Made by a program: the position numbers and the translations under genes. This document shows, in pieces, positions 7,495 to 16,006 of a stretch of DNA of 64,000 nt. The notes below the pieces were generated by a model. It was not told the origin of the DNA. It ran no database searches and worked only from the letters and a program-made list of their open reading frames with translations. The stretch is taken from positions 186,001 to 250,000 of the forward strand of contig JBOEGE010000005.1 of assembly GCA_050633265.1 (NCBI GenBank), given 5' to 3'. Each line of letters opens with the position of its first letter. Within the stretch, counting starts at the first letter, position 1. This DNA is from JBLHZY01 sp050633265 (lineage in GTDB: Bacteria; Pseudomonadota; Alphaproteobacteria; Rhodobacterales; Rhodobacteraceae).

Positions 7495-10400
7495 ATGGAT
7501 ACGACATATAGATTCCCCACGCCCTCGGCTCTAATGCGCGAGAAAAGACCCTATCTGTACTCAGACAGCGCGGTCACGAATGCCTATGAACTGGGCACCT
7601 CTGAATTCAGCCATTTTCTCGACACTCTGACAGACCGCAATCAGCACAAAGATTTCGAAAACTTCGCACGGCGGCTTTGCGAGAGAGAAATCTGTCCAAA
7701 TTTGCGCCCACAAACCGGACCTGAAGGCGGTGGTGACGGCAAGATTGATGCAGACTCATATCCGGTTTCAAGCGAAGTTGCAGAGCGCTGGCTCTTCGGG
7801 CACGCGAACAACGGACAAGACACTTGGGGGCTTGCAGTCTCCGCAACCAAAAGATGGTCAAATAAGGTTCGCCAGGATGTTTCTGGCTTGAAGGAAACTG
7901 GACGCACATATGATCGGGTTTTCTTTGTTACAAGCCGCCCAGCTCGTTCCAAAGACCGGCTTCGAATTGAAAAGGAGTTATCCGATCAGTTTGGTTTGCC
8001 TGTAACCATCCTCGATAGAGAATGGATCATAGACAAAACGCTCAATAATCGTCACGAAGACTTGGCCTTTGAAGTGCTAGGTGCCGGTCGACATGACCCT
8101 GAGCGTCTGCAGCTTGGTCCCAATGATATCCGGCGACAAAGAGAATTGGATGCCCTCGAAAAATCTCTCGCCAACAACGCCAATGTACAGCGGGAACGTA
8201 ACAGAGCAATTGTGGACGCATTTGATGCCGCGTGTTTGTCTCGCGAACTTGAAGTTCCGAGGTATGCGACGGAAGGCCGGTTCCAACGCGCAATTCGCCT
8301 TGCCGAGAAGCACGGAGATACCGGCCAGATTTTACGTGCACGATATGAACATGCTTGGACAAGCCTTTGGTGGTTCGATGATGTCAGCACAATCAATGAA
8401 GAATTCGAGAAAATTGAAGAATTAGCATTTACCAGCAATCTTGCAGAAGATGCCTCGCGAATTTGCAACTTGTTTCAAGTGCTCATGGGGCGCTGCAAAC
8501 AAGGATGGGAAACCGAAGGTGAGCTTGCTATTGAACCACGCTCAAATCGTTTGAGATCACATCTAGAAACGCTCGCTCAGAATAAATCTCAACCCAATAA
8601 TGCCTTGCATGCTGAAGCCTTGATTGAGCTTCATAGGCTCGCTTGCTTAACCTCTGACACCATTGAAACCCACTCAGATATTGTTTGGCAGAATCTTTCT
8701 CGGATTGTCGCGGACGCAAAAGGTATGGGGGAATTTCCTGCGAGCATGCTGGATCAGGTTTTAGAAGCCCTATCGCCCTTCATTTCCGAAAGTGAGAGTT
8801 TTGACGAACTGTTGATGCAGCTAGCCGAATTCATGAGTTTGCGACAAAGGGATGGAAAGGCAGGCGAAATCTACCTCAATCGCGGGCGACAGAAAGTCGA
8901 AAATGATGATGCATTAGACGCCATAGCGTGGTTGGGTAAAGCCTCGCATTGCTTCATGAAGGAAGAGTACCGCGAAGAGCAATTTGAAGCATTGCTTCTC
9001 TTATCTTCCGCGTATCGCGCTGTTGGTCTTCTCTGGGCGGCGCGCGCAACATGTCTTGCTAGTTTAGTCCAAATTAAGGCTCTTTCAGCACAGGCAGGTG
9101 AAAAACGCCCAGAGCTTGTTCCAAGCGTGTTGATGTTGGCGCGTGTGAGCCTGGAGCTATGTCGGATACCTGATTTCTTGTTCGCGGTATTATGGTTGCG
9201 CGGGCTAGAGCAAGGGTTAACACTGTCGGAAGAAAGCTCAAAGCATCTCGCGGGCGAACTGGAAGATTTGGACCATCTTTTCAGCTGTCTGATAGCTATT
9301 GTCCCGCAAACCGTCGTCTCCGAGATGGCAGGTATACCCGACGCCTTGGAAAACACTGGAATGGCGTTTGCCCGTATGGTCCTGTTGTTTCGGTTAGGGT
9401 ATTCTAAGAACCTTCTGAAAGACGGTTGGCTTCCAAATGAAGCCGCTGTAGTCGAGCTAGAGAAGATGGTGGGCATGCTTACAGTGCAGCCCGCTGCATA
9501 CGATTTTCGGAAATACGAAGCCGATGCAGGATCGCTACCCAAGACCTTAAGCACGACCATACTTGGTGTAGATGTGTCCATCCCAGTCCTTGACCAACAG
9601 TGTTTGCAAGTGGGTGAACTCTTTGTTGCCTCTATGGAGGCATTCGTCGCCACCGCACAGCGTTGTGGTGCAATGCCAATCGCGCAGAAACTTACCGTGA
9701 GCATTGAGCTGACTGAAGGGATCGAAAAGCCTGCCCATCAGTTTGACGCTGAATGTATGCACATCGCCGTAAATTGGCCAATTGGCTGGAGTCTTGAAAA
9801 AGTCAAAACCCAAGCTGAAGTCACATCATACCTGATCGAATTTTGCGCAGTTGCGTTCGGATCGATTGCAACGTTGGCCGGAAAGTATGATGGATTTGTC
9901 AAAATGCTTGACGATGAAATGGTACTGGACCGAACAGTTTCCTTTAGCAATGCAACGCTGACGCACCATCGAGTGTTTGGGAGCTTCGCGCTCAAACTAA
10001 GTGATTTAGGTTTTCTGACACAAAAAACCTATCCACCACTCGAACCTCCGAGCGAGCCAAAGGGCACACCGGGCAAGCAGGACTTTAGAGACGGGAAGCA
10101 GGCTTCTAAAAGGCATGACAACACAAAAATCCATTCTGTAATCAACACTCACCTGTGGGATGAAGCTGGTTGGATGGGTGTTGTCTACGCTTCCTATGAC
10201 GGTAACGTGCCCCCCATCATAGCGTTTGGATACAAGAACGGTGAAATGGGAAAAGCCATCTTTCGCGCATGGCGCGATGAATTTGGAGATAAGGACAAGA
10301 ATGACGAGATTCATGTTTCACTGTTAACAGGGATCAGCGCCAAAGAGCCCCTAGCCTACAGGGCTCACATCACCAAGAGTCTCAATACGATAGACGGCGC

Positions 10401-10740
10401 GGATGATGAGGGGAATTCATTTTGGCAATTATCACGCATGCAAACCATGTATCCGACCAGCCGGGAAAACTTGGATATGTTTTTACGAGAGTATGAGCGG
10501 TATGGTTGTTTTTTGTTGGCACCCGCCGAACAAGGCAAAGATATCGAGACCATCATTCATACGGATTTAGCTATCCTGAAAAGGACAATTCACATGAAGG
10601 AAGCATGGTCGGTTAAGCCTGGCGACGAGGCAATGAGTGGAATATTGGATGACGACGATATCTTTGTTCCTGAGGGTGTGGATGATGCACCGTACGAAAA
10701 AATTCGTGAGATTAGACGTGAAATGCGAAGGCCGGCATAG
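7495..10740 (+). CDS. Large protein with N-terminal PD-(D/E)XK-type nuclease domain and helical repeats
   Basis: About 1,081 residues. Residues 50-220 contain the elements of a restriction-endonuclease-like core: an E near 55, G-G-G-D-G-K-I-D-A-D (78-87) giving the metal-binding Asp, and a V-S-A-T-K-R-W strand (115-121) placing the lysine of the [ESQ]xK half-motif. The next roughly 550 residues are helical and read like TPR-type repeats. The rest (about 780-1081) is of unknown fold. Such architectures occur in anti-phage islands, but this protein is not one I can name. ATG at 7495 is preferred over an in-frame codon at 7399 that lies in the shared promoter region. A trypsin-like protease gene follows 49 bases downstream. 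Confidence 0.7.
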   Translation: MDTTYRFPTPSALMREKRPYLYSDSAVTNAYELGTSEFSHFLDTLTDRNQHKDFENFARRLCEREICPNLRPQTGPEGGGDGKIDADSYPVSSEVAERWLFGHANNGQDTWGLAVSATKRWSNKVRQDVSGLKETGRTYDRVFFVTSRPARSKDRLRIEKELSDQFGLPVTILDREWIIDKTLNNRHEDLAFEVLGAGRHDPERLQLGPNDIRRQRELDALEKSLANNANVQRERNRAIVDAFDAACLSRELEVPRYATEGRFQRAIRLAEKHGDTGQILRARYEHAWTSLWWFDDVSTINEEFEKIEELAFTSNLAEDASRICNLFQVLMGRCKQGWETEGELAIEPRSNRLRSHLETLAQNKSQPNNALHAEALIELHRLACLTSDTIETHSDIVWQNLSRIVADAKGMGEFPASMLDQVLEALSPFISESESFDELLMQLAEFMSLRQRDGKAGEIYLNRGRQKVENDDALDAIAWLGKASHCFMKEEYREEQFEALLLLSSAYRAVGLLWAARATCLASLVQIKALSAQAGEKRPELVPSVLMLARVSLELCRIPDFLFAVLWLRGLEQGLTLSEESSKHLAGELEDLDHLFSCLIAIVPQTVVSEMAGIPDALENTGMAFARMVLLFRLGYSKNLLKDGWLPNEAAVVELEKMVGMLTVQPAAYDFRKYEADAGSLPKTLSTTILGVDVSIPVLDQQCLQVGELFVASMEAFVATAQRCGAMPIAQKLTVSIELTEGIEKPAHQFDAECMHIAVNWPIGWSLEKVKTQAEVTSYLIEFCAVAFGSIATLAGKYDGFVKMLDDEMVLDRTVSFSNATLTHHRVFGSFALKLSDLGFLTQKTYPPLEPPSEPKGTPGKQDFRDGKQASKRHDNTKIHSVINTHLWDEAGWMGVVYASYDGNVPPIIAFGYKNGEMGKAIFRAWRDEFGDKDKNDEIHVSLLTGISAKEPLAYRAHITKSLNTIDGADDEGNSFWQLSRMQTMYPTSRENLDMFLREYERYGCFLLAPAEQGKDIETIIHTDLAILKRTIHMKEAWSVKPGDEAMSGILDDDDIFVPEGVDDAPYEKIREIRREMRRPA

Positions 10741-10789
10741 CTGCTTGCAACCGCTACAAACTCTTTGAGTAAAACGTGCGTGAGGAAAT

Positions 10790-11611
10790 GTGGTGAGTAT
10801 ACTCCATCCTATGTGGTTGCCCTCAGCGGTGCAAATTGAGGTCAGGACTGATCGCGAGTGGTGCAGCCGTGGTTCCGGCATCCTAATTCGCTGCGAAAAT
10901 GGGCACCACCTCGTGACTGCGCGGCATGTCATAGATGAAAAATTCGCGATTGGGCCGCGAGGTCGCTCACCTTTTGAAAAGCTGCGCATCCTTAATCCAG
11001 CGTTCATTAGCTTTGGCTCAGGTGGCAATACGTACGTCGAGTGGGAAGCAGACTGGAAGTTCGATGCAGACGATAATGATTTGGCTGCGACACCAATACC
11101 AGAATCAGAAAACGGTTTTTACAGAGCTGTCAATTCAAGCACCATTTTGAACAAAGATCAGCTTACTTCACTGCAAGTCGGTCATCCTCTGATCACGTCC
11201 GGATATCCAGCACTGGGAAGCATTCATGACGACCTGCCTTTGGTGGTCGGCAGGCAAGGCGTACTCGCCTCGCATCCCGCTCGCGAGATTGCAATCGAAG
11301 GCACTTTGGGGCGTAACTATTTCCTTCTGGATAGTTTTGCCCAGAGTGGGTTTTCAGGGGCACCTCTATTTTCATTTGAGCGTCCAGAGTTCTCGATCCC
11401 GTCGCCCATCAGCTTTGGTGCAATCACCGTCAACGGCAAAAAAGTAACCGAAGGGAGCAATCCGCAGAGAGCCAGCTACCCGCAAATTCCTGCGGGGCTT
11501 GCCGGTATTGTATGCGGTCATTTCAGAAGCGCCTTGGATCGAAGCGACGGTGGTCATGCGGGCCTCAGCTATTGCGTCCCAGCACACCGGATCATTGAAT
11601 TACTAAAATGA
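10790..11611 (+). CDS. Trypsin-like serine protease (S1/DegP fold), cytoplasmic
   Basis: A 273-residue protein with a plausible catalytic triad: H46 in L-V-T-A-R-H-V, D97 in D-N-D-L-A-A and S189 in S-G-F-S-G-A-P. The early G-S-G-I-L-I segment is the usual first barrel strand. No signal peptide or PDZ domain is visible, so it should act inside the cell, unlike DegP. The start is one of two adjacent GTG codons (10790 or 10793) behind GAGGA. It follows the nuclease-like gene on the same strand and is probably co-transcribed with it. Co-encoded proteases often activate or cleave effector partners in conflict systems, which is an inference here. Confidence 0.75.
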   Translation: MVSILHPMWLPSAVQIEVRTDREWCSRGSGILIRCENGHHLVTARHVIDEKFAIGPRGRSPFEKLRILNPAFISFGSGGNTYVEWEADWKFDADDNDLAATPIPESENGFYRAVNSSTILNKDQLTSLQVGHPLITSGYPALGSIHDDLPLVVGRQGVLASHPAREIAIEGTLGRNYFLLDSFAQSGFSGAPLFSFERPEFSIPSPISFGAITVNGKKVTEGSNPQRASYPQIPAGLAGIVCGHFRSALDRSDGGHAGLSYCVPAHRIIELLK

Positions 11612-11656
11612 TCAATCTGTTGTTCGTTTGAGAAGTATGACACTTGGGGATCAAAC

Positions 11657-11698
11657 GGGGGCCTAGCCCCCTTTGCAAGTGGTGGGGTCTGCCCCCAC
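11657..11698 (+). terminator. Tandem GC hairpins after the protease gene
   Basis: Two hairpins stand in series: a 6-bp perfect stem GGGGGC-cta-GCCCCC (11657-11671) followed by TTT, and a 6-bp stem GTGGGG/CCCCAC (11682-11698). They sit 45 bases after the protease stop and probably end transcription. Three tandem CCTTG-type pentamers follow. Confidence 0.5.
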
Positions 11699-11858
11699 AC
11701 ATCTTGCCTTGCCTTGCCTAATTCTTAACCCGTTTTACTCTTTAACCTGTTCCTATGTTCAAGAACCCAGAATAATTCACCATACAAGAACAGGAAAATA
11801 CAATCCCGAGACATACCTGAACGAATTGAAGTGCTATGTAATTGCTGGTTGCGAAAAA

Positions 11859-12251
11859 CTAGGCGGCAATTAGAGACGCTGATGGGCCGGTGTTGGCGGT
11901 TGAGGCCCGTTTCTTAAAAGAGCGGTTCACATAACAACCATCGACACTAACTTTTGCAAAAGTATTGCGTAGATGGTTGCGCCTCAGTCTACGCAAGTAT
12001 TCTTCATAAGAAAGCTCTCCGAAAATATCTCGGATCTTGCCAGCAGCTTCCAAAACTAACCCTTCTAAGCGTTGAGCCACTTCAAAAGTTACGTCGCTCT
12101 TTTTGTCGATGAATAGTTCTAGCTGATCTGCTGCTTCGGTCGCGCGCCCTTGGTTCAACAAACGACTCGCGGCCGCAAACACCCGTTCACTCAGTCTGAT
12201 AGGTTGGTCTGCTTGGCTTCCAGTGCTTAGCTCTTCTTGGCGTGCGATCAT
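11859..12251 (-). CDS. Hypothetical helical protein
   Basis: A 130-residue frame with no family I recognise. Residues 20-80 are helical with a repeat-like pattern (ASRLLNQGRATEAADQLELF), and residues 85-115 are rich in Arg and Lys. It starts 120 bases from, and divergent to, the repeat-peptide gene, so the two could share a control region. Codon pattern and the lack of a better frame on the other strand support a gene, but no clear ribosome site is seen. Confidence 0.5.
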   Translation of the reverse strand: MIARQEELSTGSQADQPIRLSERVFAAASRLLNQGRATEAADQLELFIDKKSDVTFEVAQRLEGLVLEAAGKIRDIFGELSYEEYLRRLRRNHLRNTFAKVSVDGCYVNRSFKKRASTANTGPSASLIAA

Positions 12252-12371
12252 AACCTATTGATAATGAACTTTTTATTCATTTCACGCAACAAAAAAAGAA
12301 CTTGAATCGTAAGTTGCGGAAGTCGATACTGTTGTTATCGCCTCATAGAAATCAACCGAAGGAATGCCAAC

Positions 12372-12557
12372 ATGACAATGTCAAACACGAAGAACTTCGA
12401 TGTGCAGCTGTTTCCTGTTGCCCACGGCAAGCATCATTTCGCAGGATCTAGCTTGGAAGCCACTATGATGGGTGAAAAAGGTATGGGCGAAAAGGGCATG
12501 GGTGAAAAAGGTATGGGCGAAAAAGGTATGGGTGAAAAAGGCGCCGGTGAAAAGTAG
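12372..12557 (+). CDS. Small peptide with six tandem MGEKG-type repeats (RiPP-precursor-like)
   Basis: A 61-residue peptide. GAAGGA lies eight bases before the ATG. Residues 1-32 form a unique leader-like part with a His-rich H-G-K-H-H-F segment. Residues 33-61 are five perfect M-G-E-K-G units and a last A-G-E-K. The 15-base units differ mainly at silent third positions, so selection appears to act on the peptide. The next gene, 21 bases away, encodes a JmjC oxygenase. A leader joined to a repetitive core beside a modifying enzyme is the usual layout of a ribosomal peptide natural product. Every repeat lysine but the last is followed by Gly, the context hydroxylated by collagen lysyl hydroxylases. 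Modification and export are inferred, not shown. Confidence 0.75.
   Translation: MTMSNTKNFDVQLFPVAHGKHHFAGSSLEATMMGEKGMGEKGMGEKGMGEKGMGEKGAGEK
12468..12554 (+). repeat. Six tandem 15-base coding repeats (MGEKG units)
   Basis: Units start at 12468, 12483, 12498, 12513, 12528 and 12543; the last is 12 bases and begins with GCC instead of ATG. GGT/GGC and AAA/AAG alternate between units without changing the peptide, apart from the final Met-to-Ala change. The array lies wholly inside the small peptide gene. Confidence 0.95.
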
Positions 12558-12578
12558 CCACAGTTAGCTCAGAGTCGG

Positions 12579-13745
12579 ATGTCACTCAAAACATTTCTTT
12601 CCCCTGAAGAGATCGAAGCTGTAATGTCTTTCGATGGAAAAAGTGATTTCCTTCACTTTTCCGGAGACACGTTACGGCTTACAGAAGTATTTTCATGGGG
12701 AAGACTCAATAACTGCTTAAACACAGCGTCATTGCCTTCCACAGATATCCGGCTTTTTAAAGAAGGGCGTTCGCTTTCATATAATGGTTCAATTGACTTG
12801 ATCCGTGAGACTGCCAACGGTGCAACGCTCATTCATGATGATATTGACAGAAAAGATATTGAGCTAGGTCGCGTCCTTGATGCGGTGACGGGCGAGATGG
12901 GATTTCGAACTCGTGCCAATCTCTATCTATCCTATCCAGAGACCCAAGGGTTTCATGCGCACTATGACACACATGCTTTCTTAATATTGCAGATATCAGG
13001 AAAGAAAAAATGGAATATATACAGGAACCAAGAGGCATCGCCACTATACGTGCAAAAGCACCACCCAACTTTAACCGAAGCAGAACTCTCTCTTTCTGAA
13101 GAAGTCCTACTTGAGGAAGGAGATGTCCTCTTTGTCCCGAAGGGCCAGTGGCACGATGCAACAGCAAAGGATGGCCCGTCGGTCCATCTAACTTTGGCGT
13201 TGTTTGCCCCCACCGGAATTGACTTTCTAGATTGGCTTACGGATGAATTGCGTGAGGAACTTTCATGTCGGTTGGATTTTCCGTGGGGTAAAAATGCATT
13301 AGCTGCAGGACAAGAAGAGCCAGACAACGCGCTAAAATTGGCCATTGAACGAGTTGCGGCTTCCGTAAATCAAAAGCTCTCAGAAAAGACGCTCGCTGCC
13401 GACTTTTTGGCCCATGGATGTGCAACAATTTCTGTTAGAGATCGCTTACATTTTCCTCAGCATATTGAATCGAATAGCTGTATCGGTGATGGCGATTCAT
13501 TCCTTCTCGCGTCGAAGACACTGTCCTACTTTGGCTTTCAAAACGACGGATTTGTCCACCTGGTAGGTGGTGAACTGTCAATGGCAGTTCCTTCTGAGTT
13601 GATCCCGGCGATTGATCTCATGACTGCTTCCGATGGACCGTTTGCGCTTGTGGATCTGGAGAACACCTGCACGGCGGGTGCTACACAAGAACTGTCAAAG
13701 TTCATAACCACGCTTCTAATCTATGGAATTATTAGAAGAGTCTGA
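12579..13745 (+). CDS. JmjC/cupin 2-oxoglutarate and iron oxygenase (YcfD/ROX-like)
   Basis: A 388-residue protein of the ribosomal-oxygenase-like JmjC group. The iron ligands are present as H128-x-D130 in A-H-Y-D-T-H and H192 in G-Q-W-H-D. K142-K144 in the following S-G-K-K-K-W strand fit the 2-oxoglutarate-binding position, and S-V-H-L-T-L (201-206) closes the barrel. Residues 230-388 form a helical and winged-helix-like tail, as in YcfD and NO66. Known relatives hydroxylate Arg, His or other side chains of proteins. Gene order, 21 bases after the repeat-peptide gene, suggests that peptide is the substrate. A ribosomal protein substrate is the alternative. Confidence 0.85.
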   Translation: MSLKTFLSPEEIEAVMSFDGKSDFLHFSGDTLRLTEVFSWGRLNNCLNTASLPSTDIRLFKEGRSLSYNGSIDLIRETANGATLIHDDIDRKDIELGRVLDAVTGEMGFRTRANLYLSYPETQGFHAHYDTHAFLILQISGKKKWNIYRNQEASPLYVQKHHPTLTEAELSLSEEVLLEEGDVLFVPKGQWHDATAKDGPSVHLTLALFAPTGIDFLDWLTDELREELSCRLDFPWGKNALAAGQEEPDNALKLAIERVAASVNQKLSEKTLAADFLAHGCATISVRDRLHFPQHIESNSCIGDGDSFLLASKTLSYFGFQNDGFVHLVGGELSMAVPSELIPAIDLMTASDGPFALVDLENTCTAGATQELSKFITTLLIYGIIRRV

Positions 13746-13798
13746 AATGTACACTTGCTGAATGATCCTAAGTCGAGTCCAGTATCCTTGTTTGAAAT

Positions 13799-13999
13799 AT
13801 GTTATGGGTGCTCGCTACTTGGAGCTCTCCGGCTAAAGTGGCATGGTTTTCTGCCTTTGGCTCCGTGTGCTGGGCGTCGATCTTGTTTCTCTACAACATG
13901 TCTTTTACCTTAACTCTCAATGTCCAAAGCGAATTAGGGAAGTGGCGTGAGTTGAAACGAGAAGTCATTTGGGATCGATTGCAGTGTCCTCAACGCTGA
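13799..13999 (+). CDS. Possible small membrane peptide
   Basis: A 66-codon frame between the JmjC gene and the peptidase gene. Residues 10-42 are hydrophobic enough for one membrane span, followed by a charged tail. There is no clear ribosome site, and the last 31 bases overlap the peptidase start. It could equally be non-coding upstream sequence. Confidence 0.25.
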   Translation: MLWVLATWSSPAKVAWFSAFGSVCWASILFLYNMSFTLTLNVQSELGKWRELKREVIWDRLQCPQR

Positions 14000-15114
14000 C
14001 GACCTACGTTCACGACAAATTGGGAACAACGGTGTTTCAAACATCGGCGACGGAGGATGATCTACACATATTCCATACGTCCCTAGAGAGTGCCGTTAAG
14101 CAATTTCATTGGACCTCTAAAGCCAAACGAGAGCTAGGTGAACGTTTCAAACTCCATGCGTGTTTTCTCGATACATTCTCACCCAACGCGCTAGCAGACC
14201 GTTGGAAAGGCGAGTACATTCTCGGTATCCACGTCGCTCTCTTCGTCGCCATTAACGAATTCGCAATGTTCTGCTTTGCGCAAAGTGACTTCTTTCCTGA
14301 ACTTGGTGATCCGTCGCAAGAGTCCTCGCCCAAACCTTGGAACGACCGTCTCCCTGGCATCTGGCTGTTAGACAATACGCTCACAGGCGGCGGTGTTGAC
14401 TACGAACACAGCAAGTACCTAATCCCCGCTGACCCGCAGCGGTATATTTCATCTCAGCTTCTTGCGTTTCTCATGACCCGTTTCGTGTGGCTTCATGAAC
14501 TCTCACATTGCTTCAACGGACATGTCGATCTGGTACAAAACCTTAATATCGCTTTGCGCCTTCATGAGCTGCCAGAAGGGATGAACTTGACTGGCAAGTC
14601 CAAGACGCAAGCGAAATCGCTAACCGACGGCGAAAAGCAAATTCTTCGGTGTTTGGAGCTTGATGCAGACGGGTCCGCATTCTTTGCTAACTGTGCCGTT
14701 CAGATGCGCAACATGGAGAATATTGAGGGTATCCGTGAACTCGCCCCTGACATTGCTCTGCGCATGACCATCTTCGCGTCATATGCGATGGTGTGGCTTT
14801 TCGATGCGTTTCAGGACTACGCGAAATCCGCACTTGGCGATACGCATCCTACGCCTTCACTGCGCCTCCAAAACCTCCTCTTAACGGCTGAGCGTCGGCT
14901 CTACACCGAAAGCGATAACTTCGAAGAATTGCATCGTAGGGCTTTGAAGGAATTCGACCCGGTCAAAGACGCCATTCCGGGCATGTTTGAGTTCGGAACC
15001 CTCCGCGAGATGGCCCATTCCGATGAACTCGCCGCCGAGCTTGAACTGCTAGAACCCAAACGCGCCAAAGTTGCTAGCATGCTGCGTCACTATGAATTCA
15101 CCCTGAAGAGTTGA
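13969..15114 (+). CDS. Zinc metallopeptidase of gluzincin type (HExxH...ExDAD)
   Basis: About 381 residues. The zinc site is H176-E177-L-S-H180 within W-L-H-E-L-S-H, and a third ligand is offered by E230 in L-E-L-D-A-D (229-234), as in ImmA/IrrE-like and other gluzincins. Residues 85-105 are hydrophobic. The rest matches no family I can name. The start is uncertain: TTG at 13969 is the first start codon in the open frame, with only a GAGAAG stretch before it. It lies behind the JmjC gene on the same strand, so it could cleave the repeat peptide; alternatively it pairs with the converging helix-turn-helix gene, which overlaps it by 17 bases. Confidence 0.65.
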   Translation: MGSIAVSSTLTTYVHDKLGTTVFQTSATEDDLHIFHTSLESAVKQFHWTSKAKRELGERFKLHACFLDTFSPNALADRWKGEYILGIHVALFVAINEFAMFCFAQSDFFPELGDPSQESSPKPWNDRLPGIWLLDNTLTGGGVDYEHSKYLIPADPQRYISSQLLAFLMTRFVWLHELSHCFNGHVDLVQNLNIALRLHELPEGMNLTGKSKTQAKSLTDGEKQILRCLELDADGSAFFANCAVQMRNMENIEGIRELAPDIALRMTIFASYAMVWLFDAFQDYAKSALGDTHPTPSLRLQNLLLTAERRLYTESDNFEELHRRALKEFDPVKDAIPGMFEFGTLREMAHSDELAAELELLEPKRAKVASMLRHYEFTLKS

Positions 15115-15925
15115 TGGGGCTCGTGAACTCGACGTCAAAACGCATGAAATGAACGTCCGTCTTCGGTGAATCTCGTAAGTGCTCAGCCAATAGTGAAAGT
15201 TCGGTTCTGCCGAGTGGCACTTCGTCCATCAAAGCCTTGGCGAAAACTGTTGGGAACGGTCTGTTTGACTGTAACACGTAGAACTCGCTCACTCCGTCGT
15301 CAGTGCTTTCATCCAAACTACCAAGATCGTCCGTTTCAGTACTTCCCGGCATGTGCACCAATTTCTCAGCCTCAGACCAAACCGTTTCGATGCAGCCCCA
15401 AGCCTGTGGAGATTTTTGCAATCCCAGAAGATACCTGCCACGATTTTGAGTAGCAAACTCCAGCCGAAAACTCTGACCCATAGGAAATTTACAATGGGCC
15501 TTGGCGCTCAATCGGTTGGCAACAACCAAGCCCATGCCGGATGTCTTGATCGGGATGAGTTTCCCTGATCGTGCGTCCGCTCGAACATAAAGGACATGGC
15601 GCAAAGTGAGATAGTCACCCACGCGCAGTGCGTCTTCAAAGTCGGCAATAGGGCCTTCTAACAAAGTCGCGATGTCTTGCAGGCTGTGGTTTGATAAAAT
15701 TTCGGAGAACAGCTCTATGAGTTTTGAAACACGGTTCTGCGGAATTGTCCCTGCGAGTTGGCCGTCTGTCATCTTGGTCCAATAGCGCACTGCACCTTCC
15801 GTGATGCCGAACTCATTCGCGATAGCCCCAAGGTTCTCAAACCGTCCGTAACGGATGAGAAGTTTCAGCTTGCCCAAGAGTTGGGGTGCCACAAATGCTG
15901 CCACTAATAATCGGCCTTCTACCAA
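15098..15925 (-). CDS. Hypothetical protein with helix-turn-helix-like N-terminus
   Basis: A 275-residue protein. Residues about 28-52 (N-L-G-A-I-A-N-E-F-G-I-T-E-G-A-V-R-Y-W) read as a helix-turn-helix. The remaining 220 residues have no recognised family; a tract rich in Asp, Glu and Ser lies near residues 195-210. It converges on the zinc peptidase gene with a 17-base overlap. Peptidase plus DNA-binding protein pairs are known in ImmA/ImmR-type control, although there the genes are normally in one operon, so this is only a possible parallel. Confidence 0.55.
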   Translation of the reverse strand: MVEGRLLVAAFVAPQLLGKLKLLIRYGRFENLGAIANEFGITEGAVRYWTKMTDGQLAGTIPQNRVSKLIELFSEILSNHSLQDIATLLEGPIADFEDALRVGDYLTLRHVLYVRADARSGKLIPIKTSGMGLVVANRLSAKAHCKFPMGQSFRLEFATQNRGRYLLGLQKSPQAWGCIETVWSEAEKLVHMPGSTETDDLGSLDESTDDGVSEFYVLQSNRPFPTVFAKALMDEVPLGRTELSLLAEHLRDSPKTDVHFMRFDVEFTSPINSSG

Positions 15926-16006
15926 AATCCGAAATCTCTGGTAGCCAGTTTAGAACGCGGATGTGCCATTCGTGAAGGACTTAATTTACCTTCAAAGGAA
16001 CGTCCC

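Noticed and set aside
12468..12554. Could the 15-base array be a CRISPR or non-coding satellite?
   Set aside because: There are no spacers, the units keep the reading frame, and differences are mostly silent, so it is coding.
12468..12554. Collagen-like reading of the Gly-rich repeats
   Set aside because: The period is five residues, not the Gly-x-y period of three.
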